From: Streptomyces sp. NRRL F-6676
Lineage (GTDB): Bacteria > Actinomycetota > Actinomycetes > Streptomycetales > Streptomycetaceae
Assembly (NCBI RefSeq): GCF_000725625.1
Contig: NZ_JOHS01000015.1
Coordinates: 62,001 to 126,000 of the forward strand
DNA: 64,000 bases
Direction: 5' to 3'
A model generated the notes under the pieces. It searched no databases and had not been told where the DNA came from. It worked only from the letters and a program-made list of their open reading frames with translations. Position numbers and translations under genes: made by a program. Position 1 is the stretch's first letter. Every line of letters starts with the position of its first letter. This document shows, in pieces, positions 17,863 through 24,315 of the stretch.

Positions 17863-18741
17863 TCAGAACTGGAGCGAGGGCTGGAAGACGCTGATGTCCT
17901 TGACGCCGGAGGCGGCCATGCACAGCCGCTCGATGCCGATACCGAGTCCGACGCTGGTGGCCGGCACACGTCCCGAGTCGATCGCCTCCCTGGCCAGGGC
18001 CTGCTCGTCGTCGTACAGGTCCACCGCGCGGGCCCGGTCGGCGAACGCGGCTCCGTCGGGCTCGTCCTCGTAGCCGTGGACGACCTCTATGCCGTCGACC
18101 AGGACCTCGAAGCGGTTGAGGACGGCCGTCGTTCCGGGTGCCAGTCGGGCGCACGGCTCGTCCCCGCCGACCGGGTACTCGGTCAGGAACAGCGCAGCGC
18201 CGTTGCTCTGGACCTCCACCTCGCGTTCCACGTACTGCCCGAGCACTGTCTTGAACGGCACGTCCGCGCTCATGCCCAGGTGGGCGGCCATTTGGGCGGG
18301 CAGGTCCCCGAGGGGCTCGCGGCGCAGGTCGATGCCGAACTGGTCGCGGACGTGGCCGGCGACGGACACGCGCTGCAGGGCGTACGGGAGGTGCGGGCCG
18401 ATCAGCCTCTCGGCGAGCGTCAGGAGGAAGTCGAAGTCCTCACCGGCAGCGTAGAGGTCGAGCATCTGGAACTCGGGCGCGTGCAGTTCGTCGGGCTTCT
18501 CGGGCCGGAAGCACGCACCGATCTCGAAGATGCGCCGGTGGTGCTCCAGGTTCACGCGCAGGGCCGGGCCGATCATCGCCCGCAGGAACCGTCCGCCGTC
18601 GTGGTCCACCGGCAGACGGCGCCCCGGACCGAGGTCGGCTCTGCGCATGGTCGGGGTGGTCACCTCGACGAAGGCCTCGGCGCGGAGGGTGTCCCGCAGG
18701 CTGAACAGCAGGTCGGACCTCATGACGACTGGGTTGAGCAC
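17863..18741 (-). CDS. LysRS/EpmA-like class II aminoacyl-adenylate enzyme
   Basis: The 292-residue protein starts at a GTG with TGAGGAG upstream. It contains the class II synthetase catalytic core only: motif 2-like FEIGACFRPEKPDELHAPEFQ and motif 3-like GLGIGIERLCM. No anticodon-binding domain precedes it, unlike full LysRS (about 500 residues). It therefore resembles EpmA/PoxA, which activates a lysine-type amino acid and attaches it to a protein lysine side chain. Here the divergent gene encodes a Lys-containing repeat protein, so aminoacylation of that peptide or of a small molecule is an attractive but unproven role. It is the first gene of the minus arm. Confidence 0.85.
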   Translation of the reverse strand: MLNPVVMRSDLLFSLRDTLRAEAFVEVTTPTMRRADLGPGRRLPVDHDGGRFLRAMIGPALRVNLEHHRRIFEIGACFRPEKPDELHAPEFQMLDLYAAGEDFDFLLTLAERLIGPHLPYALQRVSVAGHVRDQFGIDLRREPLGDLPAQMAAHLGMSADVPFKTVLGQYVEREVEVQSNGAALFLTEYPVGGDEPCARLAPGTTAVLNRFEVLVDGIEVVHGYEDEPDGAAFADRARAVDLYDDEQALAREAIDSGRVPATSVGLGIGIERLCMAASGVKDISVFQPSLQF

Positions 18742-18955
18742 GGGTACTCCTCAAGGCCGGTGTTTTCGGGCGGAGTTCGCGGGAAGCCGGGCCCCACAGC
18801 GAGCTGTCGTTCGGGTCCTCGGCGGGGCCACAAAGTAGCCGCGCCCGCACGAGCAGCAGAAGCCCTCCCGCCTGCCCTCCCGCGTCCAACGGGCCCAAAA
18901 AGAGGCCCGTCCAGGGACAGAGTTCAGTGTTCTCGCAGGTCAACCTGGGTGTGCG

Positions 18956-19010
18956 CGCAACGGTGACGCAACGGTCCCGTGCAACCGACGCAACGGCCAG
19001 AGCCGTTGCG
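18956..19010 (+). promoter_or_regulatory. Operator array: phased CGCAACGG boxes plus palindrome
   Basis: CGCAACGG occurs exactly at 18956, 18967 and 18989, so the boxes are spaced 11 and 22 bp apart on one face of the helix. A degenerate GCAAC box sits at 18981. The last box forms a perfect inverted repeat with 19002-19010 (nine-base arms, four-base loop). Direct repeats at 11-bp spacing upstream of a -10 element are the hallmark of SARP-type activator sites in Streptomyces pathways, whereas the palindrome could serve a dimeric regulator. No regulator gene for this locus was recognised in the window. Confidence 0.5.
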
Positions 19011-19071
19011 ACCCTCCTCGGTCGAGTCCTAGCGTGACTGGCCAAGCGCCCGGCGTGACCGCCACGCAGCG

Positions 19072-19091
19072 CTCCTCCACAGGTGGAGGAG
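19072..19091 (+). promoter_or_regulatory. Perfect inverted repeat in the peptide-gene leader
   Basis: CTCCTCCAC at 19072-19080 pairs perfectly with GTGGAGGAG at 19083-19091 across two bases. It lies about 40 bp after the possible -10 element and 150 bp before the peptide start. It could be a repressor operator or part of a leader RNA structure; the two-base gap is too short for a normal RNA loop without fraying the top pairs. Confidence 0.4.
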
Positions 19092-19243
19092 ACGTGCTCC
19101 GGCGCGACCCCTCCACTGGCGTGCGCCCACACCACGGCGTGCCGAGCCGACGGTTCAGCACCTCACCCGACCGGCGGCCCGGCAGTTCCATAACCCGATC
19201 ACCCGGACTCGCGGATCACCCGCGACCGAGCAGGGAGAACTCG

Positions 19244-19522
19244 ATGACCGCTTCCGCTGGAATGACCCCGGACACCGGCCTGAAGGCCGGCATGCGGCCG
19301 GACGCCGCGGACATGAAGCTGGGGATGCGCCCCGACGCCGCCGTGCTGAAGGCCGGCATGCGGCCGGACGCCGCGGACATGAAGCTGGGGATGCGCCCCG
19401 ACGCCGCCGCGCTGAAGGCCGGCATGCGGCCGGACGCCGCGGACATGAAGCTCGGGATGCGCCCCGACGCCGCCGCGCTGAAGGCCGGCATGCGGCCGGA
19501 CAGCGCCCTCGTCGCCGCCTGA
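19244..19522 (+). CDS. GMRPD-repeat protein, candidate multi-core RiPP precursor
   Basis: The 92-residue protein has an ATG with AGGGAGAA upstream. After a short N-terminus (MTASAGMTPDTG) it is built almost wholly of 11-residue repeats alternating GMRPDAADMKL and GMRPDAA(V/A)LKA, ending GMRPDSALVAA. GMRPD occurs seven times, preceded by one GMTPD variant. There are seven Arg, seven Lys and no Cys, Trp or Tyr, so lanthionine or aromatic cross-link chemistry is excluded. It is the first gene of the plus arm and directly precedes oxidative and guanidine-type enzymes, which is how a precursor or scaffold peptide would be placed. I do not recognise the family. Alternatives are a structural or carrier protein. 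That it is the pathway substrate is inference. Confidence 0.8.
   Translation: MTASAGMTPDTGLKAGMRPDAADMKLGMRPDAAVLKAGMRPDAADMKLGMRPDAAALKAGMRPDAADMKLGMRPDAAALKAGMRPDSALVAA
19280..19502 (+). repeat. Tandem 66-bp coding repeats of the GMRPD protein
   Basis: Three 66-bp units begin at 19280, 19346 and 19412, with a partial fourth at 19478. Units differ at only a few bases (for example GTG versus GCG at the last codon, and CTGGGG versus CTCGGG in unit three). Each unit encodes two 11-residue repeats. Such high DNA identity implies recent amplification and suggests that copy number changes easily by slippage or recombination. Confidence 0.9.
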
Positions 19523-19549
19523 TGCGCGGCTGATCCACCCCTTCGTCGT

Positions 19550-19615
19550 GCTCCGGCGCGCCTGCCCAACGGCAGGTTGCCCGTGCTGCCTGCCCCTCGG
19601 GGGGCGTGCCGGAGC
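19550..19615 (+). terminator. Branched hairpin after the repeat-peptide gene, possible partial terminator
   Basis: An outer stem GCTCCGGC (19550-19557) pairs with GCCGGAGC (19608-19615). Inside, CCTGCC (19561-19566) pairs with GGCAGG (19571-19576). There is no U-tract. It lies in the 134-bp gap between the peptide and desaturase genes. Structures in this position often let a precursor peptide be made in excess over its enzymes, by partial termination or by mRNA stabilisation. Confidence 0.5.
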
Positions 19616-19656
19616 CCGGCCTCCTTTCATCCGCACCACGTCGACTGGAGAACCTG

Positions 19657-20703
19657 ATGGGCAGCCCCGCCGCCGGCAGGACCCGCAACGGCACCGGAGC
19701 CTCCGGCCCTGTGCGCAAGGCCCTCGGGCAGCAGCTCATCGCCGACCTGGAGAAGCTCTGCGGGCGCCCGACCATCGGCCTGTGGGACGTCGCCTGGGAC
19801 CTCATGGGGATCGCCGCCGCAGCGATAGCGGGCCACCTCATCGGTCACGTCGTCGGCCCTCTGCTCGCCGTCTGCTACATCGGAGTGCGCCAGCGCCATC
19901 TCTCCAACCTCGGCCACGAGTGCGTGCACTCCAAGCTCATGGCCACCCGCCGCGCCAACCGGATCGTCGGCTACCTCCTGACCGGCCTGCTCGGCGAAGG
20001 CTTCGAGCCCTACCGCAGCAGCCACTACGTCCACCACGCCAAGCTCGGCTCGGACGACGACCCGATGTTCCAGTCCTACCGCGCCGGCAACATCCGCGCC
20101 GCGGGCCGAGCGCCCAGCCGCCGCGCCTTCGTCCTACAGGTCATCGTGCGCAACGCCCTGTGGCGGCTGCCGAAGACCGCGGTACAGACCCTGGTCACCC
20201 GCGCGCCGGGGGAGACCTGGCGGGCCCTGGCCACCCGGGCCGTGCTGTGGGCCAGCGTCGTCGCCGCGCTGTGGCCCGTGGGCGGCGTGCTCTACCTTCT
20301 GCTCTACTGGCTGCTCCCCCTCGTCCTGGTACGGCCCGTCGTCACCTGGATCACCGATCTCGGCAACCACGCCGGGCTGATCGAGAACGATGATGTCCTC
20401 CTGCAGACCCGGGGCTGGACCTCCCACTGGCTCACCCGGCACCTGCTCGGCGGCCACCTGGACGACATGTTCCACCCCATCCACCACTGGTGCCCGCAGA
20501 TCCCCTGGCGGCGCCTGCCCGAGGCCCGCGCCCTTGCCGCGCAGCACCTGCCGCGCTTCGGCGAAGTTCCCTGGTGCTCCGGCTACTTCTTCAGGCGCCG
20601 CGCCACCCCGGACCAGCCGTGCGTGATCGAGGACATCATCACCCGGCTCGCCGCTGCCCCCGGCACCGCCTGCACCCCGCCCCGGCACGCCTCAGCCGCC
20701 TGA
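19657..20703 (+). CDS. Membrane fatty-acid-desaturase-like di-iron enzyme
   Basis: The 348-residue membrane protein starts at an ATG with GGAG upstream. The three histidine boxes are clear: HECVHS, HYVHH and HPIHH. Hydrophobic segments lie before box one and between boxes two and three. The family inserts double bonds or hydroxyl groups in lipids and sometimes in amino acid or polyketide substrates. Its place directly after the repeat-peptide gene suggests action on the pathway product or on an attached acyl chain, but no acyltransferase or lipid gene is nearby. Confidence 0.82.
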   Translation: MGSPAAGRTRNGTGASGPVRKALGQQLIADLEKLCGRPTIGLWDVAWDLMGIAAAAIAGHLIGHVVGPLLAVCYIGVRQRHLSNLGHECVHSKLMATRRANRIVGYLLTGLLGEGFEPYRSSHYVHHAKLGSDDDPMFQSYRAGNIRAAGRAPSRRAFVLQVIVRNALWRLPKTAVQTLVTRAPGETWRALATRAVLWASVVAALWPVGGVLYLLLYWLLPLVLVRPVVTWITDLGNHAGLIENDDVLLQTRGWTSHWLTRHLLGGHLDDMFHPIHHWCPQIPWRRLPEARALAAQHLPRFGEVPWCSGYFFRRRATPDQPCVIEDIITRLAAAPGTACTPPRHASAA

Positions 20704-20814
20704 CCTCGTCCTCGCCCGACCTCGAACCCCGTACGGCACCGCCCACCCCGGCCTCGCACCCGCGCGCCGCAGGCGAGGGCGCGCCGTCGCCCGCCGCCGA
20801 GGAGGCGGCCCACC

Positions 20815-21960
20815 ATGCCCCAGCCCGCGCCCACCTCGCCGCCGGCCCTGAACAGCTTCGACGAGTTCACCCGGCTCGACGAAGTCCTCCTCGGCCGCGC
20901 CGAGCACTACGACGCCCACCACACCGACACCTCGTGGCGGCTGTTCTTCTACGACAACGTCGCCCCCGTCCTCGGTCAACACACCAGCCCGTCGGGGGAG
21001 GATCTCCTCCCGATCCCCACCCAGCTGGTCGACGAGCTCAACGAGGACATCGCCGGCCTGGCCGAGGCCCTGACCGGATGCGGGGTGAAGGTCCTGCGGC
21101 CCGCCGCGCCCGGCAAGGACATCGACATCCGCTCCCCGCACTGGGACGCCAGGGCCACCCCGCCGCTCAACGTCCGCGACCAGACCATCATCCTCGGCAA
21201 CACCATCGTGGAGACCGCGCCCCACGTCCGCGCCCGCATCTTCGAGAACGACCTGCTCAAGCCCGCCTTCTACCGCTACTACCAGGACGGGGCGAACTGG
21301 CTGAGCATGCCGCGCCCGGCCCTGGCCCGCGACTCCCTGGACACCGCCTACTTCACCCGCCAGAACCTGGACGTCCGCCGCGCCACCGACGGCGAGAGCG
21401 CCGGCGCGATCGAGGGCCTGGGCCTGGAGATGGTCTTCGACGGCGCGCAGTGCATGCGCCTGGGCCGCGACGTCCTTGTCAACGTCGCCAACCACAACCA
21501 CGAACTCGCCCTGCGCTGGCTAAGGGACAACATCCGCGACCTGCGGTTCCACCGCCTGGACGCCATGGCCGACAACCACATCGACAGCGTCCTGGTCCCG
21601 CTGCGCCCCGGCCTGATGCTGCTGCGCTCCCCGGCCTACCTGAAGTACCTGCCCAAGGCCATGCAGTCCTGGGACGTGATCTACGCCCCCGACACCGACG
21701 ACAGCAACTTCCCGGACTACAGCGACCTCGGCTTCGTCATCCCCATCGGCAGCCGGTACATGGACATCAACCTGCTGTCCATCGACGAGAACACCGTCGT
21801 CGTCAACTCCCTGTACCCCGAGCTGATCGAGGTCCTGGAGCGCCGGGGGTTCACCGTCGTCCCGGTCCGCCACCGCCACCGGCGGCTGTTCGGCGGCGGC
21901 TTCCACTGCTTCACCCTCGACACCGTCCGCCGCGGCGGCCCCGAGGACTACCTCAGCTAA
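20815..21960 (+). CDS. Arginine:glycine amidinotransferase-like enzyme (GATM family)
   Basis: The 381-residue protein starts at an ATG with GAGGAGG upstream. The C-terminal active-site segment GGGFHCFTLDTVRRGG matches the GATM family and supplies the catalytic Cys. The upstream motifs EMVFDGAQCMRLGRD and NHIDSVLVPL supply the Asp and His of the relay. Family members move an amidino group from arginine to an amine, leaving ornithine. In this locus it could build a guanidine on a free or peptidyl amine (the repeats contain Lys), or use peptidyl Arg as donor; both are inference. It sits between the desaturase and cupin genes in the plus-arm operon. Confidence 0.9.
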   Translation: MPQPAPTSPPALNSFDEFTRLDEVLLGRAEHYDAHHTDTSWRLFFYDNVAPVLGQHTSPSGEDLLPIPTQLVDELNEDIAGLAEALTGCGVKVLRPAAPGKDIDIRSPHWDARATPPLNVRDQTIILGNTIVETAPHVRARIFENDLLKPAFYRYYQDGANWLSMPRPALARDSLDTAYFTRQNLDVRRATDGESAGAIEGLGLEMVFDGAQCMRLGRDVLVNVANHNHELALRWLRDNIRDLRFHRLDAMADNHIDSVLVPLRPGLMLLRSPAYLKYLPKAMQSWDVIYAPDTDDSNFPDYSDLGFVIPIGSRYMDINLLSIDENTVVVNSLYPELIEVLERRGFTVVPVRHRHRRLFGGGFHCFTLDTVRRGGPEDYLS

Positions 21961-22010
21961 GCCCGGCGCCCCCGAACACGGCACTCCGCCCCGACGTCAG
22001 GAGATCCTTG

Positions 22011-23333
22011 ATGGACACCGCCTACCCCTGGCCGCCCGACCAGACCTTCTGGACCAGCACCTTCCCCGACCACACCACCGGACGGACCACGCCCTTCCTG
22101 TTCAAGGGCATCATCCCCGCCACGGCGGCCGGCCCCGACGACGTCCTGGCAGGGTTCGAGGCCATCCGCCGGGCCCACGCCGCCGGCACCGACATCAAGG
22201 CGCACGCCCGCGTCTACGTCGGCGAGGACCGCCGCGACGACCTCCTGCCCCAGGCGCTGACCGCCCCGTCCTGGGACGGAGGCGTGGACGCCTTCGTGCC
22301 GTGGATGCAGAACCTCGCCGCCGCCGAGCGGTTCTCCCTGGTCATCAACAACCTGGAGACCGTCAGCCCCGCCCTCGCCGCCGGCCTCGGCACCTTCCTC
22401 AAGACCCTCATCGACGGGTGGGGCCTGCCGCTGGGCGGCGCCGAACAGGTCGCCTTCGCCGGGAACTACGCGGGCACCGCCTTCGGGATCCACGAGGGCT
22501 ACGAGGACGCCTTCCTCGTCCACCTCGGCCCCAACGCCAAGAACTTCTACTGCTGGCCGGCCGAGCAGTACGAGAAGCTCACCGGCGGCAAGGAGCCCAC
22601 CTACGGCGACTACCGCGCGCTGCTGGAGGAAGCCGAGCACTTCCTGCTGGAGCCGGGCGACGCCCTCTTCCTGCCCCGCCGGGTCTTCCACGTCGGCACC
22701 CAGGACACCTTCTCCGTCTCGGTGGCCATGCCGCTGTACACCTACCCGTACGCGCAGATCCTGCAGAGCCGCATCATCCCGGACGTCCTCGCCGACCTGG
22801 CCGGTGACGGGCCCGACGACCCGCTCAACGAGCCCTCCGCGATGGCGGACACGGCCACGGGGCCCGGCGCCGTCGCCGACCGGCTGGCCGGCGTCGGCCG
22901 CGAACTGCTGACCGTCGCCGCCGACCGCGTCCGCGGCGCCGCCGGCCGGCACGCCGAGCAGCGGTGGGCCACGCTGCTGAGCAACGGCGGCTGGGAACTC
23001 GTCGAGGGCGACCTCTCCCGCCAGGAAGCCGCGGACGCCTTCGACCCCGAGCAGGTCACGCCGGGCGCCAGCATCCGCGTGATCGCCCCCTACCAGGTGA
23101 CCACCCTGCTCGACGACGGCGACTCCCACCAGGTCCTGCTGCGCGGCCACCAGCCGGGGATCGCTCTCGACGGCGCGGGCCTGGACCGGGACACCGTCAC
23201 CGCCCTCAACCGCGGCGACACCCTCGTCCTGCCCGACAACGCCGAACTCCTGACGGCCGTCCGCGCCCTGGGAGCCACCGGCGGCCTGCACCTGACCCCC
23301 CGCCCCTCCGACCTCAAGGACGCCGACGCATGA
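22011..23333 (+). CDS. JmjC/cupin-like iron protein with C-terminal extension
   Basis: The 440-residue protein starts at an ATG with AGGAG seven bases upstream. A cupin-like core is visible around residues 120-250. FGIHEGYEDAFLVHLGP and LEPGDALFLPRRVFHVG provide a His-x-Glu and a distal His arranged as in JmjC-type oxygenases, although the usual HxD is HxE here. The last 150 or so residues form a separate winged or beta-rich domain, as in MINA53/NO66-like proteins. Such enzymes hydroxylate proteins, so a peptide substrate is plausible. The stop overlaps the diiron gene start (ATGA). Confidence 0.72.
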   Translation: MDTAYPWPPDQTFWTSTFPDHTTGRTTPFLFKGIIPATAAGPDDVLAGFEAIRRAHAAGTDIKAHARVYVGEDRRDDLLPQALTAPSWDGGVDAFVPWMQNLAAAERFSLVINNLETVSPALAAGLGTFLKTLIDGWGLPLGGAEQVAFAGNYAGTAFGIHEGYEDAFLVHLGPNAKNFYCWPAEQYEKLTGGKEPTYGDYRALLEEAEHFLLEPGDALFLPRRVFHVGTQDTFSVSVAMPLYTYPYAQILQSRIIPDVLADLAGDGPDDPLNEPSAMADTATGPGAVADRLAGVGRELLTVAADRVRGAAGRHAEQRWATLLSNGGWELVEGDLSRQEAADAFDPEQVTPGASIRVIAPYQVTTLLDDGDSHQVLLRGHQPGIALDGAGLDRDTVTALNRGDTLVLPDNAELLTAVRALGATGGLHLTPRPSDLKDADA

Positions 23334-24160
23334 CACCCGACAACAGCCTCGTCCAGGCCTACCTGAAGGCCCACCCCGAGACGCAGAGCGCCGTCAACGG
23401 CACCCTGCTGGGCAACTTCACCTCCGGAACCGCCCTGGTCACCGCGCACCTGGCCCCGCTGGTCGACTGGGTGTACGCGCGGATCGCCGAGAAGGTCGGC
23501 GCCGCCGACCTCAACGAGCGCCAGGCCCGGATGTACATCGAGGAACTCTCGGTGTTCGCCCGCTACAACGCCCAGTACCTCAAGGCGGCCGCCACCGCCG
23601 TGGAGGGCTACTGCCCTGAGCTCGCCCACGAGCTGCGCCGCAACCACCTGGAGGAGGGCGGCGAGCGCGGCAAGGTGCCCGCGCACTACGTCCTCTACAC
23701 CAACGCGCTCCTCTCCGACCTCGGCCTGCTCGTCAACGGCCACGTGCCCGCCCCCGAGACCGAGACGCTGGTCAACCTCCACCAGTGGATGGTCGGCTCG
23801 CACATGCCCAGCCACATCGCCGGCGCCTACTACGCCACCGAGGCCGTGGCGATCGCCGAGACCGAGATCCTGCGCGACATCACCAACCGCTACGGCGAGC
23901 TGACCATCGGCCGCAGCGGCAGCGAGCTCAAGGCCCTGCACTACTACTACGAACTCCACCTCGACGACGAGCACGAGGCCGCCCAGGTCGGCGGCATGAG
24001 CGTCGAGGCCGCCCACATCGAGGGCCTGGCGAGGTTCATCAAGGAGAGTGAAACCTTCCACATCGACCTGCCCCAGGCCCTCGACGGCTGGCTGACGATC
24101 ACGGAGGGGATGACACACTGGTGGGCTCAACTGGCCCACCGCGCCTCGGAGATGAACTGA
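23330..24160 (+). CDS. Heme-oxygenase-like diiron oxidase (HDO)
   Basis: The 276-residue all-helical protein resembles the iron-containing redox family related to CADD, UndA and the central domain of SznF. Candidate iron ligands are in EELSVFARYNAQYLKA, HQWMVGSHMPSH, YYATEAVAIAETE and YELHLDDEHEAAQ. In SznF the HDO domain N-hydroxylates the guanidine of N-methylarginine, after which a cupin domain builds a nitrosourea. Here an HDO and a cupin-like protein are separate but translationally coupled, next to an amidinotransferase. The parallel is suggestive, not proof. The stop shares a base with the GFA start. A decayed copy of its 3' end is found at 41318-41389. Confidence 0.82.
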   Translation: MTPDNSLVQAYLKAHPETQSAVNGTLLGNFTSGTALVTAHLAPLVDWVYARIAEKVGAADLNERQARMYIEELSVFARYNAQYLKAAATAVEGYCPELAHELRRNHLEEGGERGKVPAHYVLYTNALLSDLGLLVNGHVPAPETETLVNLHQWMVGSHMPSHIAGAYYATEAVAIAETEILRDITNRYGELTIGRSGSELKALHYYYELHLDDEHEAAQVGGMSVEAAHIEGLARFIKESETFHIDLPQALDGWLTITEGMTHWWAQLAHRASEMN

Positions 24161-24285
24161 TGAACGCCACCCCCGACATCGTCGCCGCCGCCCAGGAGCG
24201 ATCCGGCGGATGCCTGTGCGGAAAGATCCGCTTCACCGTCAAGGGTGAGGCCGTCTATCCGCACCTGTGCTTCCCTGATGATTGA
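24160..24285 (+). pseudogene. GFA-family gene, 5' fragment cut by element B
   Basis: The fragment reads MNATPDIVAAAQERSGGCLCG and on to AVYPHLC, the start of an Mss4-like GFA-family (glutathione-dependent formaldehyde-activating-like) zinc protein. After the Cys at 24268-24270 the sequence turns into element B, adding FPDD and a stop. The remainder of the gene (SCRHCKKLGGGP onward) is at 42218-42541, in register with this fragment. The intact paralogue at 41391 shows what the full gene looks like. Only the first zinc Cys pair (GGCLCG) remains, so no function is expected. Confidence 0.85.
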
Positions 24286-24315
24286 GTGAGTTCAAGGGAC
24301 TCACAGGGGTGGCAG

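Larger units (their letters stand above)
18742..19243 (+). promoter_or_regulatory. Divergent control region between the two arms of the locus
   Basis: This 502-bp gene-free stretch separates the LysRS-like gene (minus) from the repeat-peptide gene (plus). It holds an array of CGCAACGG boxes at 18956-19010, a possible -10 element TAGCGT at 19030-19035, and a tight inverted repeat (CTCCTCCAC-AG-GTGGAGGAG) at 19072-19091. The untranslated leader to the peptide start would be about 200 nt. Together these suggest regulator-dependent, possibly attenuated, expression. Confidence 0.55.

Noticed and set aside
19244..19522. CRISPR-like or non-coding tandem repeat
   Set aside because: The repeats are contiguous 66-bp coding units in one frame with start, ribosome site and stop; there are no spacers.
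19244..24160. Pheganomycin-type or lanthipeptide pathway
   Set aside because: No ATP-grasp peptide ligase, lanthionine synthetase, YcaO, radical SAM or Cys-containing core is present.
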